The notes: generated by a model not told the origin, from the letters alone. A stretch of DNA of 64,000 nucleotides from Epiperipatus broadwayi (GCA_028023455.1 JAQFVV010006203.1:8154821-8218820); one strand, 5' to 3'. Positions 50,815-63,700 are shown, counted from the first letter of the stretch. Numbers and translations: made by a program.

Positions 50815-52385
50815 TAATTATGAAACATATATAATAAGAACTGTAAATAAATTAATAAGTTATATAAATTATTAATTTTTGAATCTAGATATTATTTTTA
50901 TATATCTGTTAATTTGAATTATATTCATCAATTTTGAATAGTTTATTATAGTATAGAATTTTATCATAGGGTATTAGAGGAGAATATTATTTATTAATAT
51001 TTTTAAATGGTAAAATTCATCCTTATTTATTTATTAATATTTTATCTTTTACATTATATTTTTTATTGTTTATTAAATATTGAGTTATTAACTGGATCTC
51101 TTTGTCTAATCATTATTAAATTGTATTATATATATGTTAGTATTATAAATATCATATGAACATCAATTATTAGTTAATGCTTATATAAAGGCATATCAAA
51201 TAATGATTTGTTTTGAAATCATCCCTGAAAAGAGCTAATTGCAAATTCTCCATGAGTTTGAATATCGTGGCTTAATGGTGACTGAAAGAGGGATGAGAGA
51301 TAGATGAACTAGTCTAAATTATATCAAAATTTATTTAAAAATTATTAAGCTAGCATAATAAAGATAGATATAATCATGGACTTAGTATTTCATCGATTCA
51401 TTTCTAGCATTCTACATGAAGACCCAAAGTACGATTGTAGTGAAATGCACATCCTCTTTTTGGTGAATTTAAACATCCCGTTATATTTAACAAGCCCAAT
51501 TTAGACTTTAAATATAATCGATTCCGTTATATTTGGCTCATCAACTGGGCCTACTAAATATAAACGATTCTGTTATAATATATATATATAAATCAGAAGC
51601 AAATTTTTAAATATTTTTTTTTTTAAAAAAAGTTAAAATTGAATATATTTAATTTTTCTTGGGGTAATGTACAAAGTATTTTTATTTAACTCAAATGAAA
51701 ACCTTACTTTCGATCGATCAATCACTAGTTTTAGAGTGTCTATGTTTTTTGTAAATATTGAAGTAGTTCAATTATATTTTATTATACAATTATTAATCCT
51801 CAATGGTTACTGATCTTTTAAATAGGTTTTGCCTCTCTAATCTTGTGTTGCAGTTTTAAAATATATTTTTATGTTAGTCTTAAATATAATTCATTTCTCC
51901 TATACCTTCATTTAGATGCTACTATTTCCATTTCTATTTAGCATTTTTATAGAAAAAAGTATTAATAATATACAGCTTTTCTTCTTCTGTGAATTTCTTA
52001 AGTCTTTAGCATCTCTCATTATTATTACCGTAACTAAATTTACTCATAACACTTTTATTTTTCAATTGTATACCAATTCTAATATAATGTTTTTTTGTCT
52101 GATCAGTAGCATTTTGTACATTCATACAAAATTTTCTACTTTTTCATCGCATCAAGAGCTTGTCGGGAGCATAACCTGAACTCTTTGCATTTGGTTTCTT
52201 TTATTAATTAGAATAATTAATCTTGCCATTCTGTCTGATAGTCATTAGTTTCCACAATACATTTTTTTCTACTTCTTATTTATTAAAAATCGTACTCGAT
52301 TGGTGCTTCAATAATTTGTGCTTTTGTAATAAAATACATGCCCACATTTTCCATCTTTTTTTCAAACTTTGCAAAGGCTAATAAT
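50812..52385. other. AT-rich non-coding stretch
   Basis: No supportable gene. The open frame 51916-52179 is low-complexity and lacks motifs. The segments near 51480 and 51540 share a TCCCGTTATATTT / TTCCGTTATATTTGG word, a short local duplication. Confidence 0.45.
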
Positions 52386-52521
52386 ATTCCATTTAATATT
52401 AGATCATTTATCTTTTTGACATGTATGTGGTCATGTGCATCAATTGCACAGGATGGATTGGAGAGCTGTGGAGGGTTTGAAAATCCGAGTTCAAGTCCCT
52501 TACAATTCCATTTAATATTAG
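52386..52521 (+). mobile_element. tRNA-like SINE with a 17-bp target-site duplication
   Basis: The insert (52403-52504, about 102 bp) is flanked by identical direct repeats ATTCCATTTAATATTAG at 52386-52402 and 52505-52521. Inside are CATGTATGTGGTCATGTG, then GAGAGCTGTGGAGG, and a B-box-like GTTCAAGTCCC at 52489-52499, in the same order as the copies at 13.2-13.4 kb. The duplication length is typical of LINE-driven target-primed insertion. There is no recognisable simple tail. Confidence 0.78.
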
Positions 52522-53989
52522 CTAATTTTATATTCCACTTAATGAAATACTCCACTTGAATGTGATATGCAATTGTAAGTACTTAAATGAAAGATCAGCA
52601 TCAAAAGGTCAGCATCAAATGATAGTTTGGGTCAACAATCAGAAAATTTTTTGCTTCTTCACATTTAGTCATCAGATGCTATCTAGCCTAATGACTTTAG
52701 AACCTTCTAGAAATAAGGATCATAATTCAATTTTCCCTGACATGATTGTAAATATCTGTAAAACAAAATTATTCACACATACATTCATTCTATCTTTAAG
52801 AAGCTCAACTGATATTTCAATTAAAAACTATCAGACAACTAATAAAAGAACCATGATGTTTTTGGATTCTAAACTCAAAGGTAAAAGGCCAGAACCTCAC
52901 CATACTGATTGATGCCTATTGATGAGAAGACAATTGATATTTGTTTACTAGGTGACTAATCCGATAGTAATTGCAGGTGCAACAACAAAAGTATATGATA
53001 TCAATATTAAGAATTTATCCTGCTCTGTTCATTTAAGATTTCAGAGAGAAATCAAAGAGTCTTATTTCAATTATTAGCAAACTTTTTTCTGTACCTATTA
53101 TTAAATATATGTTGTGATATTGTAACAAAATTAAATATTTCTACTTTCAGAATTTCACAGTCTGAATGAAACATGGAGGGAACACTTACTTTTATTAAGT
53201 GAAGTATTACAATATTAAGTCAGTATTTGACCAATTCAAATGTTTTTGTAAGTAATAATAATAAAACATTTTTTTTTAATTTTAAAAAGTTAAATAAAAA
53301 GAAAATTCAGATGTTTTAACTCATGACAGATGTTGTAGTTTTATATAATTGCACATCATCTGTTAATTTTTATTTAAGTAAGTTGTCTTTTCTAAGATAA
53401 GAAAATATTATCTTGATTAATAATTGTCAAGTAAGTAGTACAATAAAAATATGAAAGAAATTTATGAAAGATGATATAGTAGTAAATAACTTATGAAAAT
53501 ATATTTTTGATTACATTTAAATATTTTATACATTTACTGATAGTGATTTTGGTCGAAATGACCTTTAATAGTTATAGTTAATGTTAAAATACGCGCACAT
53601 ATAAACTATTAAAAGCATAATTTTAAGTTAAATTTATTTTAAAAGAATTTATTTTTATTATATATAACCGGAAAAAAGAATATAGATAAATATTTCTAAC
53701 AAGTTTTAATAGTTAACGTGTTTAAAGCAATGATTTTCACTCTAAATTGAACAAATGAAATACAATCCTTGACTTTATCATTGAAACGCTAATGACCTCT
53801 GGTATTTCCTGGAAATGAATCATCACTGATAAATTAAATATTACATAACATTGCCACTTGCAAAGAAAATAAAAAAAAAGATTTTGTTGAATCCAACATA
53901 TAAATATATTTATGTTATCTTTATCATCATTGTTATTTTGAACCATTATTGAATAGTTTCTGTGAGCCATAGCTTTTCTTCTCTACATT
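52522..53989. other. AT-rich stretch with possible coding relics
   Basis: A 118-codon plus-strand frame (52556-52912) is mixed in composition and could be a transposon remnant, but no motif is convincing. The rest shows nothing. Confidence 0.35.
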
Positions 53990-54520
53990 ATATCAGAAAA
54001 CCTCCTTATTTCTTTCATATAGTCTCTTTAGGAATCTTTTAATAATCTCTTGGGATGCAATTTAACATTATTGTTATCACTTTTAGCAATATGTTCAGCC
54101 ATGTTACATTTCAGTCTCTTTATGATTTCACTGATGTTAATCTTTTATCGATACATTGCATTATCCATTCTTATCCCATTTTTATTGTTATATTTCTCTT
54201 CATACTTCACTAAATGGTCGGAAGTCTTTTTATTGCTTTTCTGTTAAATGTCCTGGTTTCAGATCCATAAGCAAGAACTAGTAAAACATATGTATTAAAA
54301 ACCCACACAAAGCCAAATAAATACCATGTGCTTCCATATTATATAATAGTTTTCAGAAGCAAACTTGTATTTATACTTTTTAGTTCTTCCACGTGTAGTA
54401 GAATTGAGTAATCGATATTAGATGGTAGTATTCATTAAAACTCTGTAGAGTGTTCCCTCTTATTCATAAGATTTCTGATCATGGTCCTTGCCAGTGAGGA
54501 ATTTGAATCTTGATCTAATA
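53990..54520 (-). mobile_element. LINE C-terminal relic
   Basis: On the minus strand, broken frames keep two landmarks typical of LINE ORF2 C-termini. Near 54240-54290 VLLVLAYGSETRTFN matches the YGSETW block. About 100 bp further, IIKRLKCNMAEHIAK and later NNVKLHPKR match the KRLRWAGHVAR...RW block. Stops and shifts are frequent. The clade is not determinable, and there is no RT catalytic centre in this piece. Confidence 0.6.
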
Positions 54521-54949
54521 TATCTGATTTTTTGAATTTAATGCACTTTATTCTTTTTTTGGGTGCTATCAAGATATTGGTCTGAAATTTAAAAAAAAAA
54601 GTCTTAATGTTTGAATCTAATCCAACTTATTTGCATAATTATATAGATTGACCATCAGTTCAGTATCTAAATATTTCTGTGTCCTCACTATTTTAATAAA
54701 TGTAAGCACTTTTATCTTTTGACCAAGATTTATATAAAATCAAATAAATATTACATGATTCCAGCTTATATAAACTTTTCAAAACAAATCATCCTGCATG
54801 GTTTAATATGGTAGTAGATTAATAGACTCTGGAGTTCAAGATCATGAATCATTGCTCCAATTCTGTGACTATTAATACTCAAGCTTCTTATAACTTCTAA
54901 GCAGTAAACACTTCGATTATTTATTTAAAAGTAAACTCATATTCAGTCA
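54521..54949. other. AT-rich non-coding stretch
   Basis: Possibly the upstream part of the same LINE relic, but unreadable. Confidence 0.35.
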
Positions 54950-55014
54950 ATTACTATAAGTTTGAGTAATCAATAGATGGTAGATGGTGTATATTGATTA
55001 CTCAAACTTACAGT
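54950..55014. repeat. Short perfect-arm hairpin
   Basis: TAAGTTTGAGTAATCAATA near 54956 is mirrored by TATTGATTACTCAAACTTA near 54993, with about 18 nt between the arms. GTAGATGG words lie in the loop and just after it. Confidence 0.8.
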
Positions 55015-55554
55015 AGATGGCAGAAGTGTAGCATTTAGGAAATATTAAATTTATTGCGACTGCTAAAAGTTATATTGAATAACTAAATAGTAATACCAGA
55101 TCAACGGTGACAGCAAGTTATAATTATTTGCCATTCTTTTAATAGAATATATTCTAGCGTTTTAATATTAAAAGCTTTATTTTAAAATTTAATAACCTCA
55201 TTGCATTATTGAATGCTCAAACAATATATCCCAGAACAATCCTTATTTGAATAAATAAATAAATTTATAAATCACAGTTTAGTGAATGTTTATCAGCTAG
55301 TAACTTTGGTGCTTAATCATCATCCCCCCCCCCCCAGTGTTTGCCTACATGATTAAAAATCTGTTACGTATTATTAAGTTCCATTATTTATTCAAATTTA
55401 ATTATTTTTTAATTATTTTTTTTTTATGATTTAAAGGTAAATTTAATTTTTTTGTTTATAATTATCGAATTTATAAATCTTTTTCGATCCTATATTACAT
55501 TTATCTCTCTGCAACCTAATTGAATAAAATGCTTAGAAAATTAGGTGAAATACT

Positions 55555-55886
55555 GTTATGTATGTGTATAATTAAAATACACATACCCACAAAGTAATAA
55601 TAGTAAATGTTATAAATATTAATTTTTATTAAGCGCTTATTGCCTTATATAAATAATAGTAAATGTTGTAAATGGAGATTTAATATTTAAACGTATGTAT
55701 GTGCATAATTTGTTGCATATACATACGTAAGTTACATATGTATATACGTGAAGATATTAAATCGTCATTTACAACATTTACTATTACTTATATAAGGCTA
55801 TAAGCGCTTAATAAAAATTAATATTTATAACATTTACTATTATTACTTTGTGTGTATTGTGTATTTTAATTATACACATACATAAC
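55555..55886. repeat. Foldback element with ~150-bp arms
   Basis: The arms at 55555 to about 55705 and about 55735 to 55886 are near-identical reverse complements, axis near 55720. Each arm also holds an internal direct repeat (AATAATAGTAAATGTTATAAA and a near copy about 60 bp away). Both outer ends read GTTATGTATGTGTATAATTA. This is a non-coding MITE-like foldback. Confidence 0.85.
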
Positions 55887-57084
55887 AAATACAAAATAGA
55901 TCAAATATATAATAAAATGAAATAAAGAGGGAGAAAGATTTCTCCGTATACTCTGCTTGATCCACGTTAGGATGTCATTTAGATACCAAATTTTCAATAT
56001 TAAAGCAATTAATGCTAATGACGATGATTAGCAGATATAAATAGCGGTATTTATTGCACACAACTACATGTTAACATATCACTAGGTATCTGATGAAAAC
56101 TGATTATAAGTTCTATTAATATCTACTATTCAAGCTTAATAACAAAAATCAAATTTATTCAGAATAATATTGATCAGTTACTAGATCATTGTTAATCCTT
56201 AATTTAGATAGTTTGATTACTCAAAGTATGATCTCATTGAAGCCATACAATTAGCTAAATTGGTTATATTTTTTTAAACAATCATTTAAGCCTCAGAATT
56301 GACCATTAAAAATAATATTGGTGAACTCATATCAGCTTTATTTATATAGATTTTTTAAATTTTAAGCTTCGATTACTAAGTTACTCATAGTTCAGCACAC
56401 TTTGGAAGTTTTTTGAACTTTTTTTCTCTATACTAGACAACCAACAATCACATTTATACATAAATTGTTTGTTATGAAATGAGATTGAGAATTGAATAAA
56501 AATGGAAGGAATTAATATTCTTTAACTTTAAAATAACAATTTTATGAAAATGACAAAGAAACTAAACAAAATGACATTACAGTCTCTTATAAATGTATCT
56601 AATTACTTTTATAACATGCATGCATCTATAATTATGTATATAAATCATTCTTCTATAATGTACTTATTTGTATATCTCTCTAGCGGGATTTAATATCTTA
56701 TACTCCCTACTTAAACGTCTTTAAATATATATGCAAATATTGCACAAAATCACTAGCTAATTATTTACCCACTGTATATGAGATATCTTTTTAAAATAAA
56801 ACTTTATATAGTTTAGTATCTCATTAAAATAATAATATATATAAATATTATACAAATAAAAATAAAAATATAAATGAGAGGCTTACAAATTAATTTTTCT
56901 ATTAGTAATTAAGTTCTAGCATACTGAAATATTCTAGTTAACTGTAATATAGTTAAATTAAGACAATAACAAATTTCATTATTCATTATCTGTTAAATCA
57001 CTTTCACCATTTCCGATGCTGCTAGACTATAACTTAAATATAAAATAACCAATTATTTTATTTTATTTTAAGTATTTATCTTTA
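55887..57084. other. AT-rich non-coding stretch
   Basis: Nothing recognised. Confidence 0.5.
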
Positions 57085-57508
57085 ATAGTTTTAACAAGGC
57101 TGTAAACCTTAGCAATGAGCGTCTGAAAAAATCGTCACTAGGGACCTCTGTAGGTCTTTAAAACACATGCTTACGCTATGAAGAAAAGAGAGAATCCTTC
57201 TTTACTTCGACCTACTTTTATATATAAATAGGTGAAGCAGAAGTGTTTTGATCTAAGAGTGTGAAGCTATTAAATACTTCACTAATTAAGTCCACAATTC
57301 TTATAATACATTAATACTCGCGAAATCTTACGATTTACTACGAGTTAATGAAAAGATCTTATAGTAAGAAATATATTACGATAATTTAAAGTTGTAATTA
57401 TAAATTTTATTAAACGCTCACTATTATTTCAGTAATAGTTTTAACAAGGCTGTAAACCTTAGCAATGAGCGTCTGAAAAAATCGTCACTAGGGACCTCTG
57501 TAGGTACT
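57085..57508 (+). repeat. Repeat family D, copies A and B (identical 70-bp blocks ~349 bp apart)
   Basis: A block starting TAATAGTTTTAACAAGG and ending GACCTCTGTAGGT occurs at 57085-57157 and 57434-57506 without any difference I can see. The 276 bp between them is unrelated AT-rich DNA. A third, diverged copy is at 15150-15232. Copy A continues with TCTTTAAAAC, as does the third copy, but copy B does not. So the pair is either a small tandem duplication or the ends of a very short LTR-like (TRIM) element. Confidence 0.75.
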
Positions 57509-57595
57509 AAAAGACATTGTATATACATATTTACAAGGTTTTGTTGTTTTCCAATCTTTTTTTCTTTTTGGTTACTTACAATTTTTTTTTAATAC

Positions 57596-58356
57596 ATTAC
57601 TAATCCGTTTGCGCGTGTAGCTCAATTGTCCTCAAAGCTGTAAATTCTTGATAAATAAATAAATACGAATGAATCTGCTAAGCGCTTTCGAAGGGTCCAG
57701 CCTTCATAATAATAACTTAACTGTTAATGAAGTTAATGATATGCAAATTTGTGTTGATTATGCTAGACATTCCATTTCCTTGATAAAGCATAGTAAGTGT
57801 CCTTCCTATTGACGGCGTCTTTGTCTATGGAGATGAAGAAGGCTTCCTTAACTTTTCTTTGGAGATCATACCTCTCTCTGCATATGATTGTGGGGTTATC
57901 TGGTACACATTCATGTTGGCATGTGTTTTGTCGCTGAATAAAAACCGAATAAATGGAGGGTTGATTGAGAGCTCTGTTATATGAATATCTGTGCTGTGCC
58001 AACCGAGTAGATAAGAATGCTCTGCTTTCTTCATAGTATGAGCCTTTGCAGTTGTTATTGGGGCGTACAATATTGTAAACCGTTGGGGGGAGTCTGTAAA
58101 AGTGGGACTTTATCTTTGGTGTTATTGATTAAGTTGGTGCAATTTGGCGGGGGGGTGGGTGGGTGCGGAAACAAAGCTTATATGTGTTATTGATGATAGA
58201 ATGTAATTTACTATGTAAATTGGAGATGTATGGAAGCAGCAATCTGGGTTTAACTGGACCCTTCGAAAGCGCTTAGCAGATTCATCCGTATTTATTTATT
58301 TATGAACAATTTACAGCTTTGAGTACAATTGCGCTACATACGCAAACGGACTAGTA
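57596..58356 (-). mobile_element. Penelope-like element fragment between ~102-bp inverted repeats
   Basis: The ends 57596-57702 and 58254-58356 are inverted repeats of each other, with CCGTTTGCG at the outer edge and TCTGCTAAGCGCTTTCGAAGG at the inner edge, differing at roughly one base in ten. Between them, a minus-strand frame (57763-58002) encodes the C-terminal tail of a PLE endonuclease. IICRERYDLQRKVKEAFFI is followed by an AVNRK motif, like the KRRIKESYFI...VLNK block at 37.5 kb. The upstream part is shifted into other frames. G-rich runs occur near 58085 and 58150. The copy is 5'-truncated. Paired terminal repeats in inverted orientation are known for PLEs. Confidence 0.7.
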
Positions 58357-61300
58357 TATATATATTCCCTCAAAGTAAAAAAATCATTTAGCTAATACAT
58401 TACTTTAATAAATTATATGACCTTATATTAAGCTTACTAAGTGGGTGTTAGTAATTGGATGTCACATTTTGTTGCTTATTAGTTTGTTTTAATTTATCTT
58501 TGGCTGGTTGCTATTATGCCTTTGTCCATTGTATATCTTCTTTTCATAGCTTATTTACTGCCATATTTCGCATGCTGTAGGTGCTGCTCCTCCTCAGATT
58601 TTAATCATTAGTTTTCTTGGTAAGTATTTTAAGCATTGCTTAAAGTATTTTTCCTATCCTTTATCAAGTTTTTTAATCCAATTATATTTTTATTATCGAA
58701 TATTAATGAACATCTCTTATTTCCCATATTGTTCTAATTATATGGATATGTACTATAGCATTGTGTGGATCAAATTTCTTGATGTGTTTGCTAATCATAT
58801 CTTTTAGATTAATGATTGGGGTTTTGAATAATTTTATCCTTATTTGCTTAAATGCTCTATATTCTTTGACCAGGTGTGCAAATGTTTCTTCTCTGCTCTT
58901 TAAATGACTACTAATTACTTGGCAATAATTAAACTTTTTAAAATATAAATTTTAAATTATTATTCCATATACATAAAACAAAGCAAGGATTTTGAAATAA
59001 AGAATAGACTAAGTTATATCTCACATTAACATACAGGTTTAAAATTGGCATATAGGAATTAATCCTACTATAATTCTTTTTTTAACAAATGCTCTTTTTC
59101 TTAAAATAGCAATTATTAAACGTCTTTCAAAATTAATTGCAATTTAATTATCTGTTTCCATTGCTCTCAGGATCACAATTATGCACTTGGAAATACTTAA
59201 ATATTTATTATTAAATTTTGCTTATGTCTGATGCTAACTAATATTCATAATATTAATAACCTTATACTCATAGAGGTCACAAATCCTAGGTTTTGTATCT
59301 ATGTAAGCATATACAAGCTTATGTGTGAATAACCTTTCTCAAGATTTTCAAATATATATTATTGCTATATTAGCTGTGATGTCTGTAACAAGATTCTTTA
59401 TAGAAGCACTTTTAATAATCTGGATATAAGAATTTCATAGGAATTAGATCAAATAGCCCATCTGCATTCATGACTAGATGACCTATGATCTCCCTACAAT
59501 GTATACTATGTGCTATGGGAATAAAACATAAAGACTGAATGTCCATGTCAACCCAAACAGTTACATTTGACAAGAAATCCTTAGGTTTAACCACCATAAA
59601 CACATCCAAGCAGTAAACAGAAAATATGATATCTTAATATATTTTATTATAACTCCTGAAATGTTCCTCAGAACTATAACACAAAATTCCATCACAGAAA
59701 TTAATAAATTCCCAATAGCAGGGCTATACACTCTAACATTACCAGAAGCACTAGCATAACTTAATTGATAATAGCACACACACAGAGCAAAGAAAAATTA
59801 ACACATGTAAATAAGGGTTTCATAAAATAATTCATTATCTAAAATATAAAAAAAATTGTGACCACATTAATAATTAATCCCCAAATAAACATCTTTCATT
59901 CAGAAGCATATATTTATTATAACTTTAAAATAGCAATCCACAAGATATGAAGAATACTTTTGCAGAACAAAACACTCCGAGTTATTTTACCTTTTAAATT
60001 CGAAATAAAATAATATTAAACAAACTAAATAAGCATATATTAAAACAAATAATAAAAATTACCAATAAATGTTATAATTCAATAGCACTTGTCCAACAAT
60101 GTTCCATTGAAAATAAACCATCATTTGCCACACTTTCAATATATCTTAAAATGTAGATAACTCAATTATATCCTAAATTATAGTATACCCTCATATATAA
60201 TATCTATTAAAATTCAAAATGATAAATATAAAACATTAAATATAAATTTCTTTAAATATAATACTCCCAAAAAATAAAATTAATAAAAGTTAATTTTCTT
60301 TTACCAAAACACATCCTGAAATGTAAGTTTAAATAGAAGTTTGAACAATCAATTCATTTATTAAAATCTTTTCCCCCCTCCATCTGCTTACAAACAAAGA
60401 AAGTAAGCTTAAAAATTAAAAATGACAAAAGTCATTTTAAGTTAATTAATTGTCTGTAGGAATTCTTTTAATATTACAATTTTTTTAATATTGAAGAAAA
60501 ACACTTTCAAACTCAGTAAAAAAAACCTTTCCTTTTATAGGTGGTTCCAATTGGAATAAGTATAGATTATAAACTTTATCTTTACTGCAGACAGCTAGAT
60601 TAAATCCTGAAATATTTTATTTCTCTGAGTATAATCTTAACATAAATTTCCATATTTTTTTTCTTTTAAAAATAACAGAATGATACACTATTATAAGTAT
60701 TGGTTTAAATATAATTTATATTTTATCAGTTATATTATATAAGATCCTAACATATTAGATGAATAAGTTAGTAATTCAAATTTTAAATGTCTTCTTATAT
60801 TGTAAGTCATTAAAAGCATTTACAATATTAGTAGAAAAAATAAGATAACAGTTCTGCAATTCAAACACTAAAGCAGAAGATTAAATAGTTCACAGAAGTT
60901 AATACTATGTTGTTTGAGAATCATATAAGAGTTTGTAAGCAACTAAAAAAATATTTTTATAATATGATAAACAAATTCTTACATAATACATTCTTGTATT
61001 GTCCATGGATTCTACACAGATCAATCTTTTCTGTAGATTAAAGTCAAAATTCTAGTAATATTGCAACTTTTCCCAAGCCATTCATGCCCAATTGTTATAC
61101 AAGTAAATATCAATATGGCTTTCTGAAGAGTAGACTAGTTATTTATTTTTTTATTTCACATTAATGCTGCTCGAAATAAATATAAAATTTTAAACACATT
61201 TTTAAATAAAAATATTAACTGTTTCTTTTTTAAATTGTTATCAATATCTTAATAATTTTTACACACACAGCCACACACACCAGTTCCCCTCTCTTATATA

Positions 61301-61926
61301 GCTAATGCCAATTGATCAGCTAACTACTGAAACCAATCATTCAATAGAATCGATTTCTAATCACCAACTTTAAGTTCTATTTTTAGATTTAATTAAAGAA
61401 TGACAGACAGACAGAAAAATAAAATATTCTTAAAATCACAGTTTAACTTCAATATTTAAATTTGTAATAAATATTTTTTAAAATATAATTATTTAATAAA
61501 CCAAATATTATTAAATAAACATGGCATGAAATAAATTATTTCTCATATCTATTTAGTGTTTATTAAGTATTAAATACAAATCAATTCTTTAATACTTTTT
61601 TAACTGAAGTGATTAAAATAATAATTATTGTTAGCAAATTAAATATTGCAAAATAACATACATACAAGCACAGACAAACACATATATCACCAGACCTGCT
61701 TTAATTGGACAATGCTTTGTCTTACTTACTATTATCTAATTATTTATTTAAAATATTTAAAGCTAACTAACTTTTATATTTGTTACTTAGTTGATGACCA
61801 ATGTGACCTGGCTAAAATGTTGGTTTATATATATATTTTCAATAAATAGTACATGTACCTGGATAATATTTCATTTAGATCTGTAGCCTGTGAAAATCTT
61901 TGATTTAAAAAAAAAACATCCTGGTT

Positions 61927-61928
<2 letters not shown>
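58357..61928. other. AT-rich non-coding stretch
   Basis: Two overlapping minus-strand frames at 59412-59779 have somewhat protein-like composition and could be one frameshifted relic, but no family is recognised. The rest of the interval shows no repeat or gene. A CA run lies at 61261-61282. Confidence 0.4.

Positions 61929-62023
<95 letters not shown>
61929..62023 (+). repeat. TA microsatellite
   Basis: About 47 uninterrupted TA units. Confidence 0.97.
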
Positions 62024-62024
<1 letters not shown>

Positions 62025-62211
62025 TATATATACACTTTTATACACACATATATTAAGGTCTTACATTTGGCTTCAAGAGCAGTTGAATACATTTTCTTTT
62101 GTAATAAAAAATATATATACATACATATATATTGTAATAACAATAAAAATAATAAATATAATGGTAATTAACTTTTATATACAATCTTTTAATCCACAGA
62201 AGTACTTCCAG

Positions 62212-62332
62212 TTAAATTTCTTAACCTGCCTCAACTGCCATTAAATTCAAAAACAAAACAGAAGCAAATGACATCAACTCAAATCCGTTTTGTTTTTAAA
62301 TTTAGCAGCAGTTGAGACAGGTTAAGAAATTT
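62212..62332. repeat. Inverted repeat, arms ~27 bp
   Basis: AAATTTCTTAACCTG then CCTCAACTGCC on the left is mirrored by AGCAGTTGAGACAGG then TTAAGAAATTT on the right, with about 66 bp between. It lies immediately before the GC-elevated block at 62333-62860. Confidence 0.8.
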
Positions 62333-62860
62333 GTCATATCTGATCCTGCCGTCAGAAGTGGACTATTCCAGATTCATTACCTGATTGGATAGCAACTGGG
62401 TGCTATCCAAAGGGATTAAATCCTTCACAGAGGTTCGTGCACCAAATTCACATGTTTCCAGTGAGGTAGGGGATTGGCCATTAAATAGTCAGCCTTTTGG
62501 AGACAAGGCAGAGAGCAATTACTTCTGTCAACCTGAACAACTGAATGTGCTCCCCATTAAACCCTCTGCCATCAGCAAGGACAGTCTCTCTATTCATTAT
62601 TGTGATGTCCACACAGTGAGGCAAGTCCACCTATGGACTGGAAACTGCTATGTCCGAATTAGAGCTGACTTGAGGCAAGCTAAATACATAGCTGGAAGAG
62701 TCTTATCAGAGCTCACAAGGCAGGCTAATCATTTATCTAGAAGTGAGTTCTGTACTCGGCTCAACTACCTCACCATTCACTTGTATCAACTGTATTGTAT
62801 ATTTTTTGGACTAATAAATTGTACATATTAATTGCTGAATAGTTGTTCTTTTTGTGTCTG
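62333..62860 (+). other. GC-elevated block with a 148-codon open frame, unidentified
   Basis: This block has clearly higher G+C than its flanks and holds an open frame from 62385 (a TTG, not an ATG) to 62831. The translation has ordinary protein-like composition with five to six cysteines (for example SIHYCDVHTVRQVHLWTGN), but I recognise no family. AATAAA lies at 62811-62816 inside its end. Alternatives are a solo LTR (it begins TGTCATATC after the inverted repeat), a retro-pseudogene or an unknown exon. Nothing in the sequence decides between them. Confidence 0.35.
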
Positions 62861-63032
62861 TTGGTTTGGAAATTAACATGTAAGCCTAACCAAACACAAC
62901 AGAATTAACTAAAAACAAATTGATAGGCTTTATAGGCCGTATATAATAGTTAATTACCATTATATTTATTATTTTTATTGTTATTACAATAGTTTTTAAT
63001 TAACAGACATTTTATTTGTATTATATATATAT

Positions 63033-63700
63033 ATATTGAAACGATAACTTTCCAAGACCCTATCGTTTCACCATCAAACCTGATGACACTCTCATCTGTG
63101 CTAAGTTCGAACCTATTTAAATGTTAATAAATTTAAAATTCGTTCATGTCTGTATAAACAGTATTATATATTTGCGTGCGAACCAACGCTATAATTAGAT
63201 AGGATTAGTAAAATTATAGCGTACTAAATTGATTTAATAATTCTAAAAATGTTCGTTATATTATTTAAGTTAAGTGTAAATTATTAATTTTGTTGTTTAA
63301 TATTGTAATTTCGTATGTGGATATATAATCTGTGCTATATAGAAGAAAGACATGATTTAAAATATGTAAAAGCCATTATCTAAAAATAATATTAAATGTC
63401 TTTAAAAATTGTTAAAAGATTTCTTGTTTTAAATATATTTCAGGGAAAAGATTCTCGAAAATATATTTAAAGGCTATATCAAAATATGTTTGTAAATTAT
63501 TTTTAATAAATATGTTAAAAATGTTTTCGTTTTAAAAAAAATGTTAGAAGATTGTTTTTAAATAGAAAGAGTTTCTATTATATGTAAGATTAAAAATAAA
63601 AGCTGGTCAAGTAATTAAAAGATTTTTGATTGTAAACAAGTGTCATTAACGACCACACCTGGAATTCGTAAAAAGTAAAACTAGTTCAAAATTTACTAAT
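63033..63700 (-). repeat. Dispersed repeat family H, copy 3
   Basis: Opposite orientation to copies 1 and 2. The 3' end is the hairpin at 63038-63069 (arms GAAACGATA and TATCGTTTC), followed on the minus strand by an AT run. The TTAGCACAGATGAG word is near 63098 and CAGGTGTGG near 63659. Similarity to copy 1 seems to extend weakly to the right edge of the window, so the element may be longer. Confidence 0.65.

Noticed and set aside
52556-52912. 118-codon plus-strand open frame as a gene
   Set aside because: No domain, no start context and no splice partners; at most a weak transposon remnant.
57600-57640. tRNA-like GTAGCTCAATTG word at the left PLE inverted repeat
   Set aside because: Only an A-box-like word; no B box, cloverleaf or acceptor stem can be drawn.
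61890-62171. IYIYIY open frame
   Set aside because: Translation of a TA microsatellite.
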